Source: Symsagittifera roscoffensis
Taxonomy: Eukaryota; Xenacoelomorpha; Acoela; Convolutidae
Direction: 5' to 3'
Length of the DNA: 64,000 nucleotides
Assembly (NCBI RefSeq): GCF_963678635.1
Contig: NC_087064.1
Location: 38,928,532 to 38,992,531, forward strand
A model generated the notes under the pieces. It was not told the origin of the DNA. It saw only the letters and a list, made by a program, of their open reading frames with translations, and did no database searches. Positions 21,637 to 32,800 of the stretch are shown piece after piece. The translations under genes were made by a program, and so were the position numbers. How positions within the stretch are numbered: position 1 is the first letter of the stretch; each line of letters opens with the position of its first letter.

Positions 21637-23580
21637 AAATGAATTTTTTTCACTTGTGCATATACTTCAGTAACCAAAATGGGAAGCTAACAGACTTGAA
21701 TTGTGATGAAAACTTTATTAGCCTAAAAGTTGTAGAGTGAAATAAGTTGATTTTGAAAGCTGTACATATAACGTTGCAAAACTTTTGAAAACTCAGTCAG
21801 ACCTGATCAAGAAAAATTGTGTTCAACAAAATTCGAGCGAAAACAACACGCAAAAATTAGCTCTAAAATTAGAACTGATTCTTTCCTAAAAGCTTGCATA
21901 TGACTGAAGCAATAGTCTCACTAAACAATCCCGATAAATCAATTGAATTGGTCTTAACATAGTAGCTATGAGTGAACTAAAGAAGATTAACTAAACAGAT
22001 TAAAAGTAATTTTTAACACTGACAGTTTTTGATCATTCTCTGATTTGAGACTCCTTGATTGTTCAATGAAAAGTTCAAAGGCAATTTCTTTTGTTTGATT
22101 CTCGTTTGCTACAATGTTTTATATGGTAGTCGTTCTAAAATCTATGCTTTGCTGTCTCCTTCAATCATTTCTGGAGAATCTGATAACAAAAATCAAATGA
22201 ATACAATTTCAAAACTGATTATTTAGTTTTGTTTTCTAATTATTCAGAGTAGATATAGGGTTTTTTGGGTTTACTAGATAGTTAGGAAAGATGAAAGTAA
22301 TTTATACTTCGCAGAAAGATTGGCTCTTGGGCCACCTTCCTCGCCGGAAAATTTTGTCCACTCAAATGATGGAGTTCCTATCAGGGAGCCACCACTGACT
22401 CTTTGTCGTCCCAAATTTAGCAGAATTCTGCGGCCTCTGGGCTATCCTCCACAGGTGCCTTCAATCCAGTGCCATGCTTCAAGGCTCGCTTTACCTCCAT
22501 CTGAAGGTAATTCTGCCACCTGCTTGTCGACAACGTCGTCTCGCGAGTACTGCCGTACTTTGACGAAGTTATCGAAGATTAGTTTTTTCTTGAAGAACTC
22601 AAGAAACATCTGAAAAGAGTAAGGAGGAGACGGTGCGCCTTCGCACTTCTCCAACCAGATTTGATAATCTTCATTCCTATAAGAAGTTGCTCTCTCACCT
22701 TGACCTCCAAACCGCTCCCAGATATCCACTGTCATTGTTTCTAACTTGTCCTCTCAGATCCATGTCTCCTTTCTTTGCAGAAATTTATCAGCTCCTTCAT
22801 CGTCAGAGAAAACTTCCAACTGAAGTAAAACATCCGTGATAGATGTTAAAAACAGTTCGAGATGTGACACATCCCAAGCCCTTCTATATATTAAACTCTC
22901 GAGGTACGTCGGCAGCCGATAGTAAGTTGTGAAAAATTGTGAAAACGCTATTGGCGATTTGAAAATTTTGCTTGGTCGCTAACCTTTGAACTTGTAGTCA
23001 ATTTTAGGAAAAATTCGAATAAACTAACTTTATTCTATGAGAAGATTGAAATAATGAATTTTGTCAAGGCTATATTAATTTTGATTTAATTTCCGTTTGG
23101 GAGTGGAGACTGGTTTTAGTGGCTCATTATGTTGAGCAACAAAATGACTTCTAGCACCGGTTTGGGATTTGTAAACAATGAGGCCAACCTTTTGCAGATT
23201 GATACGGGTTATCACAAGCACAAACAAATAAGTCGAACGCAACTAAGAAGGCTATGTCTATGATTACATATTAACCCGTGGACTTAAACATTACAATAAA
23301 GGCTGTGAACACCTTAATTAGATTTTATTATTCAAACCGTTAAACTAGGACAGAATTAAAATTAAACCGAGCTAACAGATTAAGTACTACTTAAACAGAG
23401 CAGTAAAAATTAAACTTATCTGTTTTTAATACAACATCTTCAAATGAAAAATTATTCTAAATCTACGTCACTATCTTTATTCTATGTTGCTGAATACAAA
23501 ATTTGAGGTAATGATGCCTTTCGATGCTGTGGAACGAGATTTTAAATTGAAAAAACATGTTTTTTCAACGTTGAAAATGA
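21637..23580. mobile_element. 1.94 kb segment absent from paralogous site, bounded by AAATGA
   Basis: The 5' flank of P2 ends GTGGGCAAATGA (21,642), and the array resumes after TTGAAAATGA (23,580). At the paralogous site next to P3, the same flank joins the array directly through a single AAATGA (26,814-26,819). The segment is therefore either an insertion with a 6-base target duplication or was deleted from the P3 locus through 6-base homology. No clear terminal inverted repeats were found. It carries the coding-like patch at 22,442-22,919. Its remaining AT-rich parts hold no supported gene. Confidence 0.6.
22442..22919 (-). pseudogene. GC-richer coding-like fragment with one in-frame stop
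   Basis: A minus-strand frame of about 159 codons reads continuously from about 22,919 to TAG at 22,444-22,442 with a single internal TGA (22,756-22,754). Composition is mixed and protein-like, with no low complexity. Recognisable stretches include RRAWDVSHLELFLTS near the start, TMTVDIWERFGGQGERA after the stop, and YQIWLEKCEGAPSPPYSF. Base composition is markedly GC-richer than the neighbourhood, so the piece probably came from elsewhere (a host gene exon, retrocopy or transposon gene). The opposite strand is also open (22,320-22,613), but looks like a shadow. I do not recognise the family. The TGA may mark decay, a sequencing error or an unrecognised short intron. Confidence 0.45.
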
Positions 23581-24634
23581 TTTGTTGAAACTTATCTTAT
23601 TTATGAAGACAAAAACAGTTTAGAATCACAAAACAAAGTTTAAAACTTCCTAATCGTCACAATAGAGTGTATGGTTTAACCTGATCAAGCTATAACGTCA
23701 TGCCATCTCGAGGGTTATTGCTTTTTGGGACCTAATTCGGAAGACAAAAAAATTTATAATCAATACTCCACATTAAAAAAAAGTTAAATGTTATCCTAGG
23801 ATGTATAAGTCATCCAGAAAAAGCTGAATCATGTATTCCAGAAAGTATTGACTTTTCAGACTTAATTACGGAGATTGAACTTGTTTAGAATTAAAAACAA
23901 CTTGAAAAAAACTTATTGTTCATCATAGAAGGTATGAGCCATACAGAAAAAGCTAGATCATCATGCAATCTTGTGAACTATTGTACTGTGAGACTTAATT
24001 AAGAAGACATAAATTGTTTAGAATAAAAAAAAACAGAAAAAAATTGAGTGTTCATCATAGAAAGTGTGAGTCATCCGGAAAAGACACATCAGGAATGTTT
24101 TCTCGGAATTTATCGATTTCTGTGACTTGATTATGAAAACAGAACTATTTTAGAATCAAAAAACAACTGAAAAAAGTTTTCATCCTTGGAGATATGAGCA
24201 AGCTACATCTTCATGATATCTGGAAAAAAATTTTTTTGGGTTTTATTCATAATGAAAAAAATTTTTTAGAATCAGAAAACACCTTTTAAGACTTCATAAA
24301 CGTCACAATAGAGTGTATGATTCATCCAGAGCTATATTGTCACGCTAACTCAAAAATTATTGAATTTTGGACTTACTTATAAAGACAAAAAAGTTTAGAA
24401 TCAATACTTCACATCAATAAAAAAGATTTTGAAAACTGAAATTGTTTAGAATGAATAAAAAACCTAAAAAAAACTTATGCTTCATCATAGAATGTATGAG
24501 ACATCCAGAAAAAGCTAAATCATCATACTATCTTGGAAAATATTGACCTTTGAGAATTGATTATTCAGAAGAAAAATGATTAGAATCAAAAACAACTCAA
24601 ATTTTTTTTATCTACATCAAAGAACGGATTCCCA
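23581..24634 (+). repeat. ~125 bp monomer array, block A
   Basis: The first block of the tandem family, starting TTTGTTGAAACTTATC. Monomers carry GAGTCATCCAGAAAAAGCTA, ATCATGCTATCTTGG and TTTAGAATCAAAAACAACT in plus orientation. It ends in mid-monomer at CATCAAAGAACGGAT, joined to the polymerase copy P3. The block is repeated after P3, starting at 26,820. No genes. Confidence 0.85.
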
Positions 24635-26502
24635 TCTCCTTTTCGTCGACTATCATCAAAAAACTGAAAAAGTTGCTTAGCTACTTCCTAGTCGTTTACT
24701 CAACAAGCCTATAAATTGACGTTATTAAATTTTACGGCTAAAAATTGACGCCTAAAAGTTTGTACATTGAAGTCCAAGACTAAGATAAAAGCTAAGAAGG
24801 GGAGTAATGATATTACCTGCTTCAATTTAGAACGGTAAATCATAAGTCGCTGTGGATTTTTTTCTCATGTATTCTCCTAATTTTTTATGTTTTCTCCCAT
24901 TTTTTCACGTTTTTTCCATATGTTTTATGTTTATCAGTATCATTGTGACACACATCATTGCTTTTTTTAAAAAGGAGGAAGTTGTGAAAATGTAGATTTC
25001 AACTCGTCGGGAACTATCAAATCACATTGGACATAACCAAACAGTAATCCAATATTTTTTTTGAGTAAGGAATCAGTAGATAGATGTCTTTTGTATAGAA
25101 AATTTGTCTCGAAAATACTCCTGACTGTAGCTCGTGTTTTGAAATGCTCTGACCACTCACATTCCCACATTTATTGAATACTGCAGCTTTTTTAATAGAA
25201 TCTTGTCTCAACTCATTCATTTTTATTTTTTTTTGCTTTAAATATCTTGATCTGACTAAGATGGACTGGTTTCTTGATAGGAGCTTTCTCTTTGCTTATA
25301 AACTCTCAATTTTACACTCCAGTCCCTATTTTTGATGAAAGGACAAAACCATAATCTCAAACTTTCATGTTTTGTTCTTTCTAGTCTTGATCGATCGTTT
25401 TCAGAGTCATAACCCCATCTTGTGTAAAATCCTGTAGGCATCTCTTGACATATTGAGAATGAATATAACTGCCTTGCATCAATTCCAACAAATGTATTGC
25501 ACACATTTGACGAGTTACGTATATATGATTGATCGACAACAGCTTTGGTCTAAGAGTCATGCCCTCTCTTATTTTCATACATAAATCCCTATCACCTTGA
25601 AAGAACCGGTAGAACTTGTGATTTGTCAATTTTTGTAAGCAGATAATTACAAGATTTAGGAGCGTGCATCCCAGTTTGAGCATGTCGATTCCTTATAATG
25701 GTAAAAGTCTATCGTTTTTTTTTTGCATGGCCTCAAGTGTAGGAACAATTTTTTGTTACTTTGCCATAGTGGGAAGTCTTTGAAGGTTGTCATGCTGTGC
25801 TGTTCCAGGATGCTTTTCAAAAAAGTATATTTTCAACCTCTTGGTAATGTTGATTTAATACGCAGTTTTTTCAATACACTTTGTTGATTGAGACTATTAT
25901 AAACTAGTTACTAGTTTCTGATAATCGTTTTTTAGGTTGTTATTGTTTCTCAGCTTGTTGAAAGAGGAATAGTTTCGTGAAAATTCTGTACGATCAAGCA
26001 TATCTGCATTATCAAACCACTCGTAAAGGAACAATACATTAATTCACTCGCTCTATTGGTTTAATAAGCGATTCCAGGGTTGTTGATTGTCCCAGGCGCT
26101 TCATTGCTTCACGAAACTGCACATCTCCAGTTTTGAATAACATGAAATCATTTGCCTCTTTGATGACTGTTTGTTCGATTTCACTATCCCATAAAAGATA
26201 CCGGAACAAATAAGATTCGATTAGGTTCAGATCGTATCTAGCACATTTGAATCCGAAAACTGCCAAAAATTTTAGATAGCACTCTAAAGGCTGTTTCAAG
26301 TTAATAAACTTCTTTTTTTTCTGAATTCTCAGGAATTCTGTGGACATGTCATCTTCCTTGCTTTCCTCATAACAATCATCTTCATAATCGAAGACATTTG
26401 GTGTTTAATGTGAAATTCTAGCGTTGAAATTATCAAAGATCTTTTTGACTTGATCCGTGACAGTAGTATGCATATAGTTCACTATGGTGGGCGGGGGGTT
26501 GT
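24635..26502 (-). pseudogene. Family-B DNA polymerase relic P3 (N-terminal two thirds)
   Basis: Paralog of P2 (offset about 5.2 kb, more than 90% identical by eye), covering the N-terminal exonuclease part and motif A. The frame 26,347-26,039 has FGFKCARYDLNLIESYLF. Motif A, GIDARQLYSFSICQEMPTG, is read from 25,504 downwards. A further frame, 25,170-24,967, contains MWECEWSEHFKTRATVRSIF and GYVQCDLIVPDELKS, a conserved stretch of this polymerase family that is more broken in P2. The gene is cut at about 24,635 (before motifs B and C), where it meets the monomer array. Frameshifts, missing stretches and the truncation make it dead. The homologous flank upstream of the gene reaches 26,819. P3 sits inside the array, with array block A before it and a second copy of that block after it. 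Confidence 0.78.
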
Positions 26503-26819
26503 CACACAAGGATGACCCTTAGGTACAGATCATAATTGTCAACATGTATTATCTCAAAACCAATAGTCACCATGTATTAATTGACAACTAATAGTCATAA
26601 TGTCAAAACTCAAAGAACAGCCATTACTGTTCGGCTTAAAATGAGTTGTGCAATCTGCACTCACAATACCATTCCAAGTTTACGACCTGGAATTAATAAT
26701 TCCTTCCGCTACCAGTAGATACATGTAAACCATTGACCACCGATCGTTCCAAAAGTGAACACTAGAGACGTGTCATAAACTACGTAGAAAATATGCTTCA
26801 ACACCGAGTGGGCAAATGA

Positions 26820-29800
26820 TTTGTTGAAACTTATCTTATTTATGAAGACAAAAACAGTTTAGAATGACAAAACAAAACTTAAAACTTCCTAATCGTCACA
26901 ATAGAGTGTATGCTTTATCCTGATCAAGCTATAACGTCATGCCATCTCGAGGGTTATTGCTTTTTGGGACCTAATTTGGAAGACAAAAAAGTTTAAAATC
27001 AATACTCCACGTAAAAAAAATGTTAAATTTTATCCTAGGATGTATAAGTCATCCAGAAAAGGCTGAATCACGTTATCCAGAAAGTATTGACTTTTCAGAC
27101 TTGATTATGGAGATTGAACTTGTTTAGAATTAAAAAAACAACTTGAAAAAAACTTATTGTTCATCATAGAAGGTATGAGCCATACAGAAAAAGCTAGATC
27201 ATCATGAAATTTTGTGAACTATTGTACTGTGAGACTTAATTAAGAAGACAAAATTAGTTTAGAATCAATAAACAACAGAAAAAAATTGAGACTTGAAAGC
27301 AAAAGCTGTCTAGAATCAAAAATCGATTGAAAAAAATCTTCATCCTTGGAGGTATGAGCAAGCTACATCTTCATGATATCTGGAAAAATTTTGTTTTTGG
27401 GATTTATTTATGATGACAAAAACTGTTTACAATCAGAAAACACCATTTAAGACTTCATAAACGTCACAATAGAGTGTATGATTCATCCAGAGCTATATTG
27501 TCACGCTAACTCAAAAATTATTGAATTTTGGACTTACTTATGAAGACAAAAGTGTTTAGAGTCAATGCTTCACATCAATAAAAAAAGATTATGAAAACTG
27601 AAATTGTTCAGAATGAATAAAAAACTTGAAAAAAAACTTATGGTTCATCATAGAACGTATGAGTCATCCAGAAAAAGCTAAATCATCATGCTATCTTGGA
27701 AAATATTGACCTTTGAGAATTGATTACTCAGAAGAAAAATGATTAGAATCAAAAACAACTGAATTTTTTTTTATCCACATCAAAGAACGGATGAGCCATC
27801 CAGAAAAATTTACTTCAAACTGCTATCTCGCAAATTATCGATTTTTGAGAATTGATTATGGAACAAAAATTGTTCAGAATCAAAAAACAAATTCTGAAAA
27901 AAAATGACCTCCATCATAGAATGTATGAATCATTCAAAAAAAGCTAAATCATCATGCTATCTCGGAAACTATCAATTTCTGGGACCTAATTATGTAAAAA
28001 ATTGTGTTTAGAATAAAAAAACAACTGAAAAAAAATTCTACCTTCAAGATAGGATGGTTGAGTCATCCAAAAAAGCTACATCATCATGCTATCTCGGAAA
28101 CTATCGATTTTTGAGAATTAAGTACAGAAAAAAATTGTGTTTAGAATCAAAAAAGAACTGAAAAAAACATCTTTCATCATAGGATGTATGAGTCATCCAG
28201 AAAAAGCTAGATCGTCAAGCTATCTCGAAATTTACTGACTTTTGAGACTTGAATAAGAAGGCAAAAGCTGTCTAGAATCAAAAACCAACTGAAAAAAATC
28301 TTCAATCTTGGAGGTATGAGCAAGCTACATCTTCATGATATCTGGAGAAATTTTGTTTTTGGGATTTATGTATGATGACAAAAATTGTTTAGAATCAGAA
28401 AACAACATTTAAGACTTCATAAACGTCACAATAGAGTGCATGATTCATCCAGAGCTATATTGTCACGCTAACTCTAAAATTATTGAATTTTGGACTTACT
28501 TATGAAGACAAAAAAGTTTAGAATCAATACTTCACATTAATAAAAAAGATTATGAAAACTGAAATTGTTCAAAATAAATAAAAAACTTGAAACAAAAAAC
28601 TTATGGTTCATCATAGAAAGTTTGAGTCATCCAGAAAAAGCTAAATCATCATGCTATCTTGGAAAATCTTGACCTTTGAGAATTGATTACTCAGAAAAAA
28701 AATGATTAGAATCAAAAACATCTGAAATTTTTTTTATCCACATCAAAGAACGGATGAGCCATCCAGAAAAATTTACTTCACCCTCCATCATAGAATGTAT
28801 GAATCATTCAAAAAAAGCTAAATCATCATGCTATCTCGGAAACTATCAATTTCTGGGACTTAATTATGTAAAAAATTGTGTTTAGAATAAAAAAACAACT
28901 GAAAAAAAATTCTACCTTCAAGATAGGATGTTTGAGTCATCCAAAAAAAGCTACATCATCATGCTATCTCGGAAACTATCGATTTTTGAGAATTAAGTAC
29001 GGAAAAAAATTGTGTTTAAAATCAAAAAAGAACTGAAAAAATATCTTTCATCATAGGATGTATGAGTCATCCAGAAAAAGCTAGATCGTGAAGCTATCTC
29101 GAAATTTACTGACATTTGAGACTTGAATATGAAAGCAAATGCTGTCTAGAATCAAAAATCAACTGAAAAAAAATCTTCATCCTTGAGGTATGAGCAAGCT
29201 ACATCTTCATGATATCTGGAAAAAATTTGTTTTTGGGTTTTATGTATGATGACAAAAATTGTTTAGAATCAGAAAACAACATTTAAGACTTCATAAACGT
29301 CACAATAGAGTGTATGATTCATCCAGAGCTATATTGTCACGCTAACTCTAAAATTATTGAATTTTGGACTTACTTATGAAGACAAAAAAGTTTAGAATCA
29401 ATACTTCACATCAATAAAAAAAGATTATGAAAACTGAAATTGTTCAGAATAAATAAAAAACTTGAAATAAAAAACTTATGGTTCATCATAGAAAGTATGA
29501 GTCATCCAGAAAAAGCTAAATCATCATGCTATCTTGGAAAATCTTGACCTTTGAGAATTGATTACTCAGAAAAAAATGATTAGAATCAAAAACATCTGAA
29601 ATTTTTTTTATCCACATCAAAGAACGGATGAGCAATCCAGAAAATTTTACTTCACCCTGCTATCTCGCAAATTATCAATTTTTGAGAGTTGATTATGGAA
29701 CAAAAATTGTTCAGAATCAAAAAACTATTTCTGAAAAAAATGACCTTCATCATAGGATGTATGAATCATTCAAAAAAGCTAAATCATCATGCTATCTCGG

Positions 29801-32800
29801 AAATTATCAACTTCTGGGACTTATTTATGAAAAAAATTGTTTAGAATAAAAAAACAACTGAAAATAAATTTTACCTTCAACATAGGATGTTTGAGTCATC
29901 CAGAAAAAGCTACATCATCATGCTATCTCAGAAACTATTGATTTTTCAGAATTAATTATGGAAAAAAATAGTGTTTAGAAAAAAAAGAACTGAAAAAAAT
30001 TATCTTTCATCGTAGGATGTATGAGTCATCCAGAAAAAGCTAGATCGTCAGGCTATCTCGAAATTGACTGACTTTTGAGACTTGAATATGAAAGCAAAAG
30101 CTGTCTAGAATCAAAAACCAATTGAAAAAAATCTTCATCCTTGGAGGTATGAGCAAGCTACATCTTCATGATATCTGGAAAAATTTTGTTTTTGGGATTT
30201 ATTCATGATGACAAAAATTGTTTAGAATCAGAAAACAACATTTAAGACTTCATAAACGTCACAATAGAGTGTATGATTCATCCAGAGCTATATTGTCACG
30301 CTAACTCTAAAATTATTGAATTTTGGACTTACTTTAGAAGACAAAAAAGTTTAGAATCAATACTTCACATTTATAAAAAAAGATTATGAAAACTGAAATT
30401 GTTCAGAATAAATAAAAAACTTGAAATAAAAAACTTATGGTTCATCATAGAAAGTATGAGTCATCCAGAAAAAGCTAAATCATCATGCTATCTTGGAAAA
30501 TCTTGACCTTTGAGAATTGATTACTCAGAAAAAAATGATTAGAATCAAAAACATCTGAAATTTTTTTTATCCACATCAAAGAACGGATGAGCAATCCAGA
30601 AAATTTTACTTCACCCTGCTATCTCGCAAATTATCAATTTTTGAGAGTTGATTATGGAACAAAAATTGTTCAGAATCAAAAAACTATTTCTGAAAAAAAT
30701 GACCTTCATCATAGGATGTATGAATCATTCAAAAAAGCTAAATCATCATGCTATCTCGGAAATTATCAACTTCTGGGACTTATTTATGAAAAAAATTGTT
30801 TAGAATAAAAAAACAACTGAAAATAAATTTTACCTTCAACATAGGATGTTTGAGTCATCCAGAAAAAGCTACATCATCATGCTATCTCAGAAACTATTGA
30901 TTTTTCAGAATTAATTATGGAAAAAAATAGTGTTTAGAAAAAAAAGAACTGAAAAAAATTATCTTTCATCGTAGGATGTATGAGTCATCCAGAAAAAGCT
31001 AGATCGTCAGGCTATCTCGAAATTGACTGACTTTTGAGACTTGAATATGAAAGCAAAAGCTGTCTAGAATCAAAAACCAATTGAAAAAAATCTTCATCCT
31101 TGGAGGTATGAGCAAGCTACATCTTCATGATATCTGGAAAAATTTTGTTTTTGGGATTTATTCATGATGACAAAAATTGTTTAGAATCAGAAAACAACAT
31201 TTAAGACTTCATAAACGTCACAATAGAGTGTATGATTCATCCAGAGCTATATTGTCACGCTAACTCTAAAATTATTGAATTTTGGACTTACTTTAGAAGA
31301 CAAAAAAGTTTAGAATCAATACTTCACATTTATAAAAAAAGATTATGAAAACTGAAATTGTTCAGAATAAATAAAAAACTTGAAACAAAAAACTTATGGT
31401 TCATCATAGAAAGTATGAGTCATCCAGAAAAAGCTAAATCATCATGCTATCTTGGAAAATCTTGACCTTTGAGAATTGATTACTCAGAAAAAAAATGATT
31501 AGAATCAAAAACATCTGAAATTTTTTTTATCCATATCAAAGAACGGATGAGCCGTCCAGAAAATTTTACTTCACCCTCCATCATAGAATGCATGAATCAT
31601 TCAAAAAAAGCTAAATCATCATGCTATCTCGGAAACTATCAATTTCTGGGACTTAATTATGTAAAAAATTGTGTTTAGAATAAAAAAACAACTGAAAAAA
31701 AATTCTACCTTCAAGATAGGATGTTTGAGTCATCCAAAAAAAGCTACATCATCATGCTATCTCGGAAACTATCGATTTTTGAGAATTAAGTACGGAAAAA
31801 AATTGTGTTTAAAATCAAAAAAGAACTGAAAAAAATATCTTTCATCATAGGATGTATGAGTCATCCAGAAAAAGCTAGATCGTGAAGCTATCTCAAAGTT
31901 TACTGACTTTTGAGACTTGAATATGAAAGCAAAAGCTGTCTAGAATCAAAAACCAACTGAAAAAAAATTTTCATCCTTGGAGGTTTGAGCAAGCTACATC
32001 TTCATGATATCTGGAAAAACTTTGCTTTTGGGATTTATGTATGATGACAAAAATTGTTTAGAATCAGAAAACAACATTTAAGACTTCATAAACGTCACAA
32101 TAGAGTGTATGATTCATCCAGAGCTATATTGTCACGCTAACTCTAAAATTATTGAATTTTGGACTTACTTATGAAGAAAAAAAAGTTTAGAATCAATACT
32201 TCACATCAATAAAAAAAGATTATGAAAAGTGAAATTTTTCAGAATAAATAAAAAACTTGAAATAAAAAACTTATGGTTCATCATAGAAAGTATGAGTCAT
32301 CCAGAAAAAGCTAAATCATCATGCTATCTTGGAAAATCTTGACCTTTGAGAATTGATTACTCAGAAAAAAAATGATTAGAATCAAAAACATCTGAAATTT
32401 TTTTTATCCACATCAAAGAACGGATGAGCCATCCAGAAAATTTTACTTCACCCTGCTATCTCGCAAATTATCAATTTTTGAGAATTGATTATGGAACAAA
32501 AATTGTTCAGAATCAAAAAAACTATTTCTGAAAAAAATGACCTTCATCATAGGATGTATGAATCATTCAAAAAAGCTAAATCATCATGCTATCTCGGAAA
32601 TTATCAACTTCTGGGACTTATTTATGAAAAAAATTGTTTAGAATAAAAAAACAACTGAAAATAAATTTTACCTTCAACATAGGATGTTTGAGTCATCCAG
32701 AAAAAGCTACATCATCATGCTATCTCAGAAACTATTGATTTTTGAGAATTAATTATGGAAAAAAATAGTGTTTAGAAAAAAAAAGAACTGAAAAAAATTA

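Noticed and set aside
29628-29849. Frames of the type MSNPENFTSPCYLANYQFL repeated along the arrays as possible repeat proteins or small genes
   Set aside because: Every monomer is open for about 34 codons because it lacks stops in one frame. Monomer lengths are not kept to multiples of three and stops recur at monomer ends, so no selection for coding is visible.
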